NCBI RefSeq assembly: GCF_001186125.1
Contig: NW_014040122.1
Span: 1-27,082, forward strand
From: Sphaeroforma arctica JP610
Taxonomy: Eukaryota; Opisthokonta; Ichthyosporea; Ichthyophonida
DNA: 27,082 nt
Direction of reading: 5' to 3'
The first letter of the stretch is position 1, and each line of letters opens with the position of its first letter. The translations under genes and the position numbers were made by a program. Positions 1-10,970 of this stretch are shown here, in pieces. The notes under the pieces are model-generated. The model saw only the letters and a list, made by a program, of their open reading frames with translations. It had not been told where the DNA came from and did not search any database.

Positions 1-135
1 AAGAGAAGGGGTTAAGAACACCAAACCCTAAAACAAGAGAAGGGGTTAAGAACATTAAAACCCTAAAACAAGAGAAGGGGTTAAGAACACCAAAACCCTA
101 CAACAAGAGAAGGGGTTAGGAACCCTCAAACCTTA
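1..135. repeat. 35-bp minisatellite with telomere-like motif, left edge
   Basis: Three to four tandem copies of a unit containing AAGAGAAGGGGTTAAGAACA followed by CCAAAACCCTAAAAC. It lies in the lipase intron downstream of the exon ending at 375. The same unit forms the right edge of the window (26986-27082). Confidence 0.9.
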
Positions 136-264
136 TGTTATATCAATCCGAATACAAGAGAAACCACTGCTTTGACACCATGGCGTAGACCAGCCGATTT
201 GGGACATGATCTCTACACATAGCGTTAAAACGCTTAACACTGTCCCAGTGGTTCAGTGACTTAC

Positions 265-307
265 CTACGGGCCACAACGAGAGAGTGAGCAGGAAATAGT
301 CTGTCAT
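265..307 (-). other. Second copy of lipase exon end; possible mutually exclusive exon
   Basis: The stretch 252-329 is a close copy of 357-433, which covers the last 43 bases of exon 375-453, its donor and the first intron bases. The copy keeps an open frame (MTDYFLLTLSLWPV against MTDFFLPTLSLWPV), a donor that is a better consensus than the original (GTAG|GTAAGT against GTAG|GTATGT), and a CTGCAG preceded by a T-rich run (GGGTTTTTGCTGTGCTGCAG) that could act as acceptor. Used as an exon it would begin in phase 0 and end in phase 1, exactly like the original, so it could replace it with loss of 12 residues. Whether it is spliced is unknown. Confidence 0.45.
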
Positions 308-374
308 CTGCAGCACAGCAAAAACCCAAACCCTAAATTTTAAAACTCAGTCCCAGTGGCTCACAGTGACATAC

Positions 375-3300
375 CTACAGGCCACAACGAGAGAGTGGGC
401 AGGAAAAAGTCCGTCATCTGCAGCACAGCAATCTCCAGCCACAGGTCCATATCCTGCTTGCACCAACAACACACCAACACACCAACATATCAAAACACCC
501 CCAAGGAAGCAATTAGCGACAACTAGCTGGTGGGATCAGTATGGTTGTGACTTTGATTGACCAATGCATAGCCAGAACTAACGTATGCTGTAGTAACAAA
601 GTGAGCACTGCTATATGTAGCGGTGCCGAGAAGTGGCGAACGTTGAACTGTTCCAGCTGACCAGAGCATCGAATTCCAAGAAAGCATAACGCCAACACCA
701 AAGGATTTCATACTGATGCAAATGCACGGTGTGTATAAGGCAGAGGAAACCCCGTCCACCCAAAACTGGTGATTTTCTAGGAAAAATACAAAATACGACA
801 AGCTCATACAACGCAATAAAGTCGGTTGGCAGTACTACTGTGAGGACTTATAGACACATGTCTCAGGCCGCAGCCACTCATGAGTCATATGTAAAAGCAA
901 AACAGCAAGAACACCTTCCACTGCGTATCATACAAACGCATACCATCACTAAACCCTAAAACCCATACCATCACGACATCGTACAAGCTGTTCGTCCCTG
1001 CAAGTCAAGGCAAAGGGAAAGTTGGCTGAGCATTAATGCCGCAGATCAGAAGCTGCCGTCTCCTGCATTGCACACAGGCTCTTTGTACGGGGCATCAGGC
1101 CAACCGTATACAGACGCTTCACATGTGCGTATGAAGCAGACGTAAAAGCATATGGGCATCAGGCCAACCGTATACAGACGCTTCACATGTACGTATGAAG
1201 CAGACGTAAAAGCATATGGGCATCAGGCCAACCGTATACAGACGCTTCACATGTGCGTATGAAGCAGACGTAAAAGTATATGTCTCTCGCGATCACAGAC
1301 GTCGTGTAAGCGCACGCACCATACGAATGAGCGGACAGAGATCTCGCTAATTGGCACTGACATTGTTTTGAACAGCCCGTACTGACACTGGTAATACTGT
1401 ATAACGGCACTGACTTTCTTCGTATTTCTGCTCTCCCTACGATTTAAGCCATTGCCAGTGATAGGACACTGGTAATACTGTATAACGGCACTGACTTTCT
1501 TCGTATTTCTGCTCTCCCTACGATTTAAGCCATTGCCAGTGATAGGGTCAGACACTCACCAGGGCACCCCCCTAAACCGCACTCTGAACACACTCATCAT
1601 CAACATGGGTCTGAGACACACTCATCCTGAACATGGTCCATGGTCTGTGCACGCACCTCTGACGCTGATGATGGCCATGCCCGTGGTGTTGTGTCGGATG
1701 TCGTAGAAGTAGGGGTAGCCGTCAGTCGTTGCGTTGTAGTGGATGTACCATCCCGTCCCGTCTGTTTGGTTGGCATTGAACCATGTGTTTAACTCCTGCA
1801 AATGGCCGTGTGCAGAAGCGATAGAAGGGATCACGTGTGAGAAAAGTGGACCAAAGACGAATAAGGTCACCAATGGGCAAGACCAGTAGCCAATGGCCAT
1901 GTGGACAAGCAATCACGTGTGAGAAAAATGGAGAAGAATAAGGGCTTAAACCCAAAAAAAACCAATGCGAGTGCCTCTGAAGAGACTATCGAACACTCAA
2001 CTCACAAGCGTGTCGTGTGCACTTTAAACCGCTTTGTGCGATTTTTGAATCTGTTGTGTCAACAAAAGCGTTCGCTTTGTACAAATGTGTCCATATGTGG
2101 CGTTGCACACCGATTGTACCAGACTATTCGAGAACACTTCAAACCGTACGAGTCGAATAAAAACCTTCTCCACAACAATCAATGAGTGTGCATACACGCT
2201 GCTGTTGCAATAATCCAACATCCTCAAAGGAAGCACGCACACGCACCCTTTGCACCACCTCCATTGGGGCGTAGGCGACCTTGGACATGTAGGCCATGTC
2301 CATGATACTCATCGCAGTGGGCCCGAACGTGACATCACACGACGCAAAGCTCGTCGGCGACGGCGCAATGGGTGCACTAACCAACGAGATAGGCTCACTG
2401 GTATCTGTGCAGAGGCGAAGGAGAGATGAGTCATAGGTCGCGCTCATGGCGATGCACGCGTTCACTAACTACACAGAAGTGTCAAGCGAAAGGGCTGAGC
2501 GGAGGAAGTACACAGACGAGACAGTAAGGGGGTGGTGGCAAGCGAGTGGCATTCGTAAGTAGCTAAGGGCAGCATTCTGTGTACGGAGATGCCCATGGCC
2601 TAGGGAGAAGTTTAGTTAGACTGATCGTTGTTCGCTCGTAATGGATAGTTATATTATATATATATATATATATCGGCATTCTATTGATTACAAAATTTGT
2701 GACAAAGATGTAGCACAGCTGTCATGTACACCTTAGCCATCGCGAGTGGTACTGAGTGCGCGTGTGGGTGCGCGTGTCAATCGGAATCATTCTTGTGCAT
2801 GTGTACATCTATACTCTACTTGTTATAAACCTTGGAGATATTGAGTACTGCTGATATAAACTTTGGAGTTACTTGAGATTGCGGGATAACCCATTTTAGC
2901 ACATGCAGATGAATGCACCGTCCCGTGTCATTTGGCGACAGTAGCGCTGTGTTCATACCATTGTTGTCGTCGTTCTGCTGCAGACTGTACGAGAAGACAC
3001 TCAGCACTACACCCACAGTCACAAACAAGATGAAGAGGAACCAGAAGGCCTCCATGGGATATGCTCTGCAGACGAGATACAACCGTGTTAGTGTGAGATA
3101 AATGTGATTTCGTGAGTATGAGAGCGAACCATAAGTCCCTAAACCCACGATCCGCAGCAATGCAGCGCTAGTTGCCCGAGACGGGGAGGGGCCTCAGCTA
3201 CACACAGAACAAAGTGCACTTGATGAACTACATACACTCAGAACAAAGTGCACTTGATGAACTACGTGCACACACAACAAAGTGCACTTGATGAACTACA

Positions 3301-6300
3301 TACACACACAACAAAGTGCACTTGATGAACTACGTACACACAGAACGAAGAGCACACCGGTACAAGTACAAAGCCAGAGACAAGCAAGCGATTCAAGCAG
3401 AGCTCACAATGACGCATAACGCGGTAAGCGCGTGGCGTTTGCACGAATCTGGTACATACGTGAACAGTATACGTCGACACAACGTCTTGTCATAGCACAG
3501 ATGTAGCTTGCTATGCCACAGACGACTTACCTGCGGAAGGCCTTGGTGGTTATAGTTGATATCACACTGAACAGCAGAAACACCGCCAGGAATAGCAGAA
3601 ACCCTGCCATGAGAAGGTGTCATCAATAAGTACATAGGCCATGAGAAGGTGTCATCAATACGTACATAGGCCATGAGAAGGTGTCACCAAAGAGTGCATA
3701 CGTCATGAGAAGGTGTCATCACCGAACAAATATACGTTGAAGGCGTTTAAATCATCTAAACGCACACATATATGTTGGTGGCGCTTAAATCATCAAAAGC
3801 ACAAATATGCGTTGATGGCGTTTGAATCATCCAGCATAAAAATACGTGGAAGGCGTTTAGAGCTGGTACTGGATCTATGACGACGGAAGCTAGCATCCCC
3901 ACTATGGATATCACCCCCTCTCAAATAAACAAAGGGACAGCCATACATACAAAACTCTAGAAACACCCGGTGTCACGGCCTACCCACACCTACCGTCTAG
4001 AAAGGTGCCCTCCGCCAGTATTGTCAGATACACAATTCCGCAGACCACACCAATGAAGGAAACGAACATCAAGATGTATATCAGATACTCGTTCATGGCC
4101 TTTATGATCCGCACATACTCGGCCGCAATCTCACGACGCTCCACTATACGAACCACCTGTGAACGCGCACGCGATGGAGCGAGAGAGAGAGGCAATGCAT
4201 TTGCAGGTGATGGCAGCGCAAGAGAAAGGTCACACAGCGATCAATGATAGGCGTTTACAGCAGTAGAAGCACCCTGGACAGCCCATAGAACACCGTCAGA
4301 TACAAACACACAACAAACAAAGGAAGGTACAAACATAAAACCTACAAATTAAGGCACAAACACAAAACAAACAAAGTAAGGTACAACACACAACACCACA
4401 GCGAAGAATGGTGGCGCACCTTACGACTCTTGAGCCACAGGGCCATGATAAAGCAGTAGAACAACCCCCAGAACAGCCCATAGAACACCGTCAGATACGC
4501 CACGATAAAGGCCACTCCGCCCTGATGCTCTACAGACGCTACGCACAGCCAGATGGATCTGATGGAGCAGGAGAGGCGGTTGATTAAACACGGAATAGAA
4601 GAAAACAACCCCCCTCTCGAGAAGTGTAATATAGACAAATGGGAAATAATATGACGCTTTAATTGTATTTGTGAGATATCAGCCGTACAGATTTGCGCCG
4701 ATTCAACCAGACAATCCCCAAGAGAAGACCAATGCATTGCTTCGTATTTGTTATGTCACAGCACACAGAGTGATATGAAAGCATAGCAATAGGTAACACA
4801 CTCCAATAGAGAGCACTACACTGGCATAAACCACTTAGCCATGGAAAACACACACACACTCTAACGTAAACTACTCAGGTATGGAAAACACACACACTCT
4901 CTAACATAAACCACATCAGCTTTGCAAACACACACTCACTCTATCACAAACCACATAACCATGGAAAACACACACGCACTCTAAAATAAACCACTTAGCC
5001 ATGAAAAACACACACGCACTCTATCACAAACCACATAACCATGGAAAACACACACTCTCTAAAATAAACCACTTAGCCATGAAAAACACACACGCACTCT
5101 ATCACAAACCACTTAGCTATGGAAAACACACATGCTCTACGCAAAACTGGTTGATTGCAATAGGACCATGTAGCTTGTTCGCCGCAGATCTTCGTACGAT
5201 TGACTACCGAATACGGCAACAAAAACAAAACGATACTAAAGTACCCATGAGAGACATACTGAGATTTTAAGAGAATGGGCAACAACAGACTCAGCCAAGT
5301 CAATGCCAAAGTACCCATGACAGACATACTGGGATATAAATAGAATGGGCAACAACAGACTCAGCCCAGTTAATACTAAAGTACCCATGATAGACATAAT
5401 GAGATATAAAGAGAATGGGCAACAACAGACTCAGACCAGTTAATACTAAAGTACCCATGACTGACATACTGAGATATAATGAGAATGGGCAACAACAGAC
5501 TCAGCCCAGTTAATACTAAAGTACCCATGACAGACATACTGAGGTATAAAGAGAATGGGCAACAACAGACTCAGCCCAGTTAATACTAAAGTACCCATGA
5601 CATACTGAGATATAAATAGAATGGGCAACAACAGACTCAGCCAAGTTTTGCGGTTCCTCACGTGGTAGTCTGGAATGAAGCGGTAGATGTACTCGCACCC
5701 CTCGAGGTCAGTGCTATAGCGATCCTGTGAGAGCAAAGCAAAGGTATAGGTATACGCATGAGCACCACAGGGCACTACATCAATGAGACGTCCACTTTAA
5801 TCACGAAACGGACAATGAAAACCCCTAAAAACGGACAATGTAAAAACCCTAAAAACGGACAATGGAAACAGGAAAACAGCAAGCGCATCACATGGCTGAA
5901 GGGCACAAATCACGTTTCAGACTATGCAGTCCACGTAGGCCCCAGAAACGCCTAGGGACCCTAATCACAAACCCTAAAAATTATACCATAAACCCTAGAA
6001 AATCTGATCACAAACTCTAAAAACTCTGTTCATAAACCGTAAAAAAACTCCATCCATAAACTTTAAAGAATCCAATAATAAACTTTGAAAAATCTTATCC
6101 ACGCCTACCTGGCCAGCTACTCTGGAGGCCATGCGGGCCAATCGCGAGGGCTTCGCGGACAGATTTTCTGCTGACGTCTGTGGCACCTCAGTCTGTATTG
6201 TTTGTTTCATATGATATATGATATATTATACATATAATATTAGATGTTTAATCATTGAATATTAAATATTAACTTAATTTATGGTAGGCAATACATACAA

Positions 6301-9300
6301 ATCATATGTAAATATGTAAACCATACATAAAAATCATATATGAACCATACATACAAATTATATGTAAACCATACATACAAATCATATGTAAACCATACAC
6401 ACATATTATATGTAAACCATTCATACATATCATATGCATCGCATGTAAGGGCATACACACCGTCTTATTGTTTGCGTCGCCTGTACTTTGCGAATCCTCT
6501 TCGGTTTCTGCCAACGCCGCCACTTCACTCCACGGCGCTGCCTTGCGCCATATCAGTACCTATGCAAATATAGTTGTAGGGTTTGGGGGGTTAGGGTTTT
6601 AGGATGAATTGGAGGGAATTGTTAGAAATAGTACCCACGGGCGAAAGGAGTGGCCGTGTATCGGTTCATCCGGTATGGACACATACCATATACTTATGTG
6701 ATACGATTACTAAATAGTACATACTATACACCTATATCATACAACAACCAATTAGTACATACTATACACCTACGTTATACAACAACTAATTAGTACATAC
6801 TATAAACCTATGTAGTACAACAACTTATTAGTACATACTATACACCTGTGTAATACAACAACTAATTAGTACATACTATAAACCTATATTATACAACAAC
6901 TAATTAGTACATACTATACACCTATATTATACAACAACTAATTAGTACATACTATACACCTATACAACAACTAGGTGACACTTACTATATACTTATATGT
7001 ACACTCGAAACTAGAATAACACTTAAGCATCAGTAAAAATTCCAATACATAAGCGCGCAATGACTTTTCTAAACCGAAGGCGCATAGACCCAACACATAC
7101 AACAGATCACTTGAAGAAAGCGCTATCATTTCAGTTTGTGACGTTCTCGCACTCCCATATATATTAAGGAAGTCAATACAAATACGTATGTAACGGGGTA
7201 GTTGATCAACTTGTGTACGTAACGAGGTAGAAGAGGAAACTATGTCTATCACGAGGATGTTGAATAAAGAGACGGAGTAGGTAATTCACTTACGTATATG
7301 ACGAGGTAGTTGATTACCTTGTGCACGTAATAAGGTAGGAGAGAAAATGTTGAATATTACGAGGACGGCGAATAACGAGATAAGTAGGTATTTTACTTAC
7401 GTATATAACGAGGTAGTTGATTGTACAGAGGAAGATCCAGCCCTGACTGTCCTCAAAAAGCCCCACGAACACAAATTGGATCACAATTAAAATGGACAGG
7501 GCCTGTGAAGAGATGCATTAGGAAAATGATAGGTGGGCGGATAAGCATGATGAAGGATGATTGAATAAACAAGGAAGAAAAAGAATGTTTAGATTTAAAT
7601 GAACAAGGAAGACAAAAGATGTTTAGGTGAACAGGGAAGACAAAGAATGTTTAGGTGAACAGGGAAGACAAAGGATGTTAGGTGTACAGGGAAGACAAAG
7701 GATGTGTAGGTGAACAGGGATGACAAAGGATGTGTAGGTGAACAGGGATGACAAAGGATGTGTAGGTGAACAGGGATGACAAAGGATGTGTAGGTGAACA
7801 GGGATGACAAAGGATGTTTAGATTTAAATGAACAAGAAAGACAAATGATGTTTAGGTGAACAGGGAAGACAAAGGATGTTTAGGTGAACCGGGAAGACAA
7901 AGGACGTTTAGATGAACAGGGAAGACAAAGTATGTTTAGGTGAAAAGGGAAGGAATAGATGGGCAGCCATGCATACGATGGAGCGGCCAGAGAAAACCAA
8001 ACACACTACACAAACCCGACAGATCAAAGCAATGGCTCAGGTAAAACCCTAAACCCCTAACAACTAAACGAAAGAATGTACATGGCTATAAGCAAATAGC
8101 CATAACGCCAACAACCTCATAAATAGCACACCCTAAAACCCAAAAACGAAGTGTGATGCCACGCCATGAGCGCAGAGTATGTGGTGGTGAGTGTGGGCCT
8201 CTGCGTAGGCGTAAAGAGTGCGCATAGTTGTAGTGAACGAGCGGAGTTTACGTACTCAGCGGGATACCTCAGAGCTACGTATCATACTATTCAAGCTAAA
8301 CTCTAAACCTTAAACCCTTAACCCAGTCTATGCGGATGACTCACACCTGAAGGTAAAACACGACTTACCCAATAAGAACCGCCGAAGTACCTGAAGGCCT
8401 TCTGTAGCCTGTCAAGACATGTCAGCAGAGGATACGAAATGGATGAGTCATCAAAACAAATATACATTAAGTAACAGAGACCACAATGGTAGGGGCCGCA
8501 CTTGGGACCATTGGTCACAAACAAAAACCCAAACAACAGGCAAACAAACAAGTCTTTATTAAGCAACAGAGACCACAATACTATGGGCCGCACTTGGGAC
8601 CATTGGCCACCAACACAGCCATCCACCAAGCTAACATAAAACCCTAAAAACCCAAACAACAGGGAAACAAACACGTCTATATTAAGTAACAGAGACCACA
8701 ATGCTATGGGCCGCACTTGGGACCATTGACCACAGACACAGCCACCCACCAAGCTAACATAAAACCCTAAAAATCCAAACAAAAGACAAACAAACAGGTT
8801 TAGAGGTAAACAAGCCACCCACCAAGCTAACAGACAAACGTACACGTCTAGAGGTTATGCGACAACATACAGTTGCAGAGACGGAATAAAGCAGTACAGC
8901 AGAGGGCACGTGTGGTGTGTGACGGTCATCTGACGCATCAACGACACAGTGACACAGTAGAGAGTTACGAACCCGATAGCCAGCGTAACAGCAACAACCA
9001 CCAACTACTGCACAGCAGTTTCACGTACTCTTGATGACGAACAAGCGGAGCGTTCTATCGAGGCTGCACGAGGGCAAATACACTCGAGACATAACACCTA
9101 CCAACCACTTTCCACTTGCATGACATACCAAGTACTTTACACCTGCATGACACAACAAGTACTATACACTTGCATGACATACCAAGTACTTTACATCTGC
9201 ATGACATACCAAGTACTTTACACTTGCATGACATACCAAGTACTTTACACTTGCATGACATACCAACTATTTTACACGTGCATGACATACCTGTATGTGA

Positions 9301-10299
9301 ATATCCACGAGGTTACTCGCTTCTCAATCAGCAGCTTATGTTCGTATGCGAAGAAGGCGTAACTTTTCACGACCTGCCCCAAACACAACGTAACAAGCGA
9401 TGAGGGACAGTGAACAGTTCATATCAAAGTGCAATATGAAAAGTGATACCCAATACGTAGGCGTTATGAGTACAGGCATTCATCCACTATGCCATTCTTA
9501 ACAGTGCACGGGTGGTATCAATGTGTGCCGAATGGTCGACATTCTTATACTTAGACGCAGTATTCCTTGATATTTGCTATAGATGAAGGATGCTTGGTTG
9601 TTCATTTGCCCACAACGCACACAATTTTGAACGGCAGGTGCTATTTGCGGCCATAGTGTTACGACCGCACACTATGAAAAGGTATACAGACCCGATAAGT
9701 GGGCGATGACTAGCAATAACAACGTTACACAACTAGCACTAACACCGACTAGCACTAACAACGCTACACGCGCACGAGACAGCTGTCCCAACACACAGCC
9801 CGTACTACAACTATTGACAACAACTACGTTTCCACGGATGGTCACTCTAGGTTGGTAGTTATCAGTGCAGAGCACACCCATGAAATAAACGTACATAACA
9901 CAGTGCAGAGTACCCATGAAATAAACGTACATAACACAGTGCAGAGTACACCCATGAAATAAACGTGCATGACACAGTGCAGAGCACAATCATGAAATAA
10001 ACGTACCTAACAAAGTGCAGAGTACACCCATGAAATAAACGTGCATAACACAGTGCAGAGCACACCCATGAAATAAACGTACATAACACACACCTCCGAC
10101 AGCGGAACGGGTTTGAACCGCACTACCAGCAGCCTCCTCCAGTTCTCTCGCACATGGCGTATGGCCAAGATAACGAAGTTAAGAAACTCCATGAACAAGC
10201 GGACCAGGGACAGCACCATGCCCACCATCACAGCCGAAATCACCCAGTACGCAAAGAAGTCACCGGTCATGGCTAAGCCTACCACTATGGGCACGACAT
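375..10299 (-). CDS. Polytopic membrane protein with class 3 lipase domain, 5' and central exons (partial)
   Basis: Fifteen exons read right to left: 10094-10299, 9291-9373, 9025-9063, 8369-8408, 7401-7502, 6109-6192, 5595-5724, 4420-4538, 3994-4156, 3531-3603, 2873-3065, 2247-2468, 1657-1795, 969-997, 375-453. All have GT-AG borders and compatible phases, giving about 567 residues. The 9025 border (AC|GTGAAA) is the weakest; AAGA|GTACGT beside it breaks phase. The first two thirds carry roughly 8-10 hydrophobic membrane segments with charged linkers, for example YLIYILMFVSFIGVVCGIVY and EAFWFLFILFVTVGVVLSVF. The lipase domain begins in exon 2247-2468 (SIMDMAYMSKVAYAP) and continues with YPYFYDIRHNTTGMAIISVR, then the oxyanion-type RGT joined across two exons (GTNSLYDVVM), then DMDLWLEIAVLQ. 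NxT sequons suggest this part is lumenal or extracellular. Known family: serine hydrolases acting on acylglycerols or phospholipids. The start codon was not found (probably at or beyond the gap). The catalytic Ser exon is absent here; a compatible one lies at 26705-26938. Confidence 0.82.
1085..1546. repeat. Two tandem arrays in lipase intron
   Basis: Part 1 (about 1085-1280) has three copies of a roughly 60-bp unit containing GGCCAACCGTATACAGACGC and TTCACATGTGCGTATGAAGC. Part 2 (1384-1546) has two nearly identical copies 81 bp apart, containing TAATACTGTATAACGGCACT. Both lie in the intron between exons 1657-1795 and 969-997, and no coding signal in them fits the lipase frame. Confidence 0.8.
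2656..2676. repeat. AT microsatellite
   Basis: A short (TA)n run within the intron between lipase exons 2873-3065 and 2247-2468. The rest of that intron shows no array. Confidence 0.8.
3195..3345. repeat. Tandem array, about 35-bp unit
   Basis: Four copies built around ACAAAGTGCACTTGATGAAC and TACGTACACACA, in the intron between lipase exons 3531-3603 and 2873-3065. Confidence 0.8.
3603..3860. repeat. Acceptor-anchored 33-bp array followed by a second array
   Basis: From 3606 to about 3725, four copies of a unit containing GCCATGAGAAGGTGTCATCA. Read on the gene strand the unit is the acceptor tract of exon 3531-3603 (ACACCTTCTCATGGC then AG). From about 3722 to 3860 a second, more diverged array has copies of ATACGTTGAAGGCGTTTAAA. 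Both are within the intron upstream of that exon. Confidence 0.8.
4274..4302. repeat. Copy of lipase exon segment inside its downstream intron
   Basis: ACAGCCCATAGAACACCGTC plus AGATAC occurs here and again at about 4475-4500, inside exon 4420-4538 (encoding YLTVFYGL). The 26 bases are identical, so an exon fragment has been copied into the following intron. AAACAAACAAAG-type repeats fill the space to 4380. Confidence 0.8.
4795..5135. repeat. Tandem array, about 45-bp unit
   Basis: Seven copies of a unit containing ACCACTTAGCCATGGAAAAC and ACACACGCACTCTA, in the long intron between exons 5595-5724 and 4420-4538. A minus-strand exon is not supported here. Confidence 0.85.
5241..5640. repeat. 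70-bp array made of exon end plus donor
   Basis: GTACCCATGA recurs at 5241, 5311, 5381, 5451, 5521 and 5591, exactly every 70 bp. The copy at 5591 is the real donor (gene strand CATGG|GTAC) of lipase exon 5595-5724. The other five contain the same last roughly 50 exon bases, encoding the membrane segment LSLLLPILFISQYV, plus the donor. The whole array is a tandem amplification of an exon edge. Confidence 0.9.
5800..6090. repeat. Short CCCTAAAA-rich repeats
   Basis: Three copies of CCCTAAAAACGGACAATG-like units (about 5805-5870), then diverged copies of AACCCTAAAAATCTGATCAC (5960-6090). All are in the intron between exons 6109-6192 and 5595-5724. Confidence 0.7.
6295..6990. repeat. Two AT-rich arrays separated by unique sequence
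   Basis: From 6300 to 6440 there are five copies of a 22-bp unit (ACCATACATACAAATCATAT). From 6690 to 6990 there are about eight copies of a roughly 36-bp unit containing ACAACAACTAATTAGTACAT. The spacer at 6580-6605 holds GGGTTTGGGGGGTTAGGGTT. Intron between lipase exons 7401-7502 and 6109-6192. Confidence 0.85.
7185..7425. repeat. About 105-bp array containing exon end plus donor
   Basis: The true end of lipase exon 7401-7502 reads, on the gene strand, AACTACCTCGTTATATAC|GTAAGT. Diverged copies sit at about 7290 (CTACCTCGTCATATAC then GTAAGT) and 7190 (CTACCCCGTTACATAC then GTATTT), roughly 105 bp apart, with the intervening sequence also repeated. Confidence 0.8.
7585..7950. repeat. Tandem array, 27-28-bp unit
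   Basis: About thirteen copies of AGGTGAACAGGGAAGACAAA plus GGATGTGT, including one block with the variant AGATTTAAATGAACAA at each end. It lies in the intron upstream of exon 7401-7502. Confidence 0.9.
8455..8810. repeat. About 120-bp array with open minus-strand frame
   Basis: Three copies sharing AACAGAGACCACAATGCTAT and GGGCCGCACTTGGGACCATTG, with CCCTAAAAACCCAAACAA between them. On the minus strand the frame of exon 8369-8408 stays open leftward of its acceptor for over 400 bp, encoding a hydrophobic repeat (LFGFLGFYVSLV). I treat it as intron because exon 8369-8408 has a good acceptor (CTTGACAG) and the repeat is telomere-motif-rich like other introns here. Confidence 0.75.
9115..9290. 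repeat. 27-bp array of donor motif
   Basis: Seven copies of CATGACATACCAAGTACTTT plus ACACTTG. On the gene strand each unit contains GTATGTCATG, and the first copy is the real donor of exon 9291-9373 (ACATACAG|GTATGTCATG). The array therefore starts at the splice site. Confidence 0.9.
9855..10090. repeat. About 38-bp array starting at a donor
   Basis: Six copies of a unit containing CACCCATGAAATAAACGTAC and ATAACACAGTGCAGAG. It begins four bases inside the donor of lipase exon 10094-10299 (CGGAG|GTGTGTGTTATG). The 9,420-9,855 part of the same intron shows only a short CTAGCACTAACAAC repeat at 9720-9765. Confidence 0.85.
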
Positions 10300-10475
10300 C
10301 TACCAGACCAAGGACAATCAACAAGGTCAGAGAGAAGCATGTGAAAGAGAATAAATTAAAACTCAAGCAACAACAGTACAGACATCGGCTGCACGAGGGT
10401 TTATCGTATGCAAAACGAAAATGTAGTGGCCAACACATACACACCGCGTGACAAGCTACCCTTCCTTGAGCTTTA

Positions 10476-10479
<4 letters not shown>

Positions 10480-10506
<27 letters not shown>
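10480..10506. repeat. AT microsatellite beside gap
   Basis: A (TA)n run 28 bp left of the gap, a likely cause of the assembly break. Confidence 0.85.
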
Positions 10507-10510
<4 letters not shown>

Positions 10511-10533
10511 TAGTTGGTAGGGTTGTAGTAGTG

Positions 10534-10553
10534 NNNNNNNNNNNNNNNNNNNN
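10534..10553. other. Assembly gap (20 N)
   Basis: Twenty N, flanked on the left by AT repeats and on the right by a 60-bp minisatellite. The size is probably nominal. It separates the incomplete 3' end of PCIF1 from the incomplete 5' end of the lipase gene. Confidence 0.98.
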
Positions 10554-10870
10554 GGTATAAATTTTAATAAGGCAAACAGCACACAGACAGCACAATTAGG
10601 TATAAAAATAACCAAAGGTATAAATTATAATAAGGCAAACTGCACACAGGAAGCACATTTAAGTATAAAAGTAACCAAGGGTATAAATTCTAATAAGGCA
10701 AAAAGCACACAGGAAGCACAATTAAGTATAAAAATAACTAAAGATATAAATTCTAATAAGGCAAATAGCACACAGGAAGCACAATTAAGTATTAAAATAA
10801 CCAAAGGTATAAATTCTAATAAGGCAAACAGCACACAGACAGCACAATTAAGTATAAAAATATCAAAAAG
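10551..10870. repeat. About 62-bp array
   Basis: Five copies containing GGTATAAATTCTAATAAGGC and AAACAGCACACAGGAAGCAC. It lies between the last visible PCIF1 exon and the gap, so it is probably the next PCIF1 intron. Confidence 0.9.
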
Positions 10871-10970
10871 CATTTACACACCCCTGAAGGAAGAACACGC
10901 AACTCACATACATCACAACAACAACAATCAACTATACATCAAAAGCATTCACACACACCTGAAGGAAGAA
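10866..10970. repeat. Duplicated PCIF1 exon end and donor
   Basis: CCTGAAGGAAGAACACG with the preceding AAGCATTCACACACA occurs at the true donor of exon 10959-11278 and in near-identical form at about 10868-10897. The copy reads CAGGGGTGTG on the gene strand, so its donor is weaker than the original. Confidence 0.75.

Noticed and set aside
523-816. Lipase exon in the minus frame (ENHQFWVDGVSSALYT)
   Set aside because: Exon 969-997 joins exon 375-453 in phase and gives the expected VVMDMDLWLE, leaving no place for it.
5241-10090. CRISPR-like arrays
   Set aside because: Repeats are directly tandem with no unique spacers, and the DNA is intron-bearing eukaryotic sequence.
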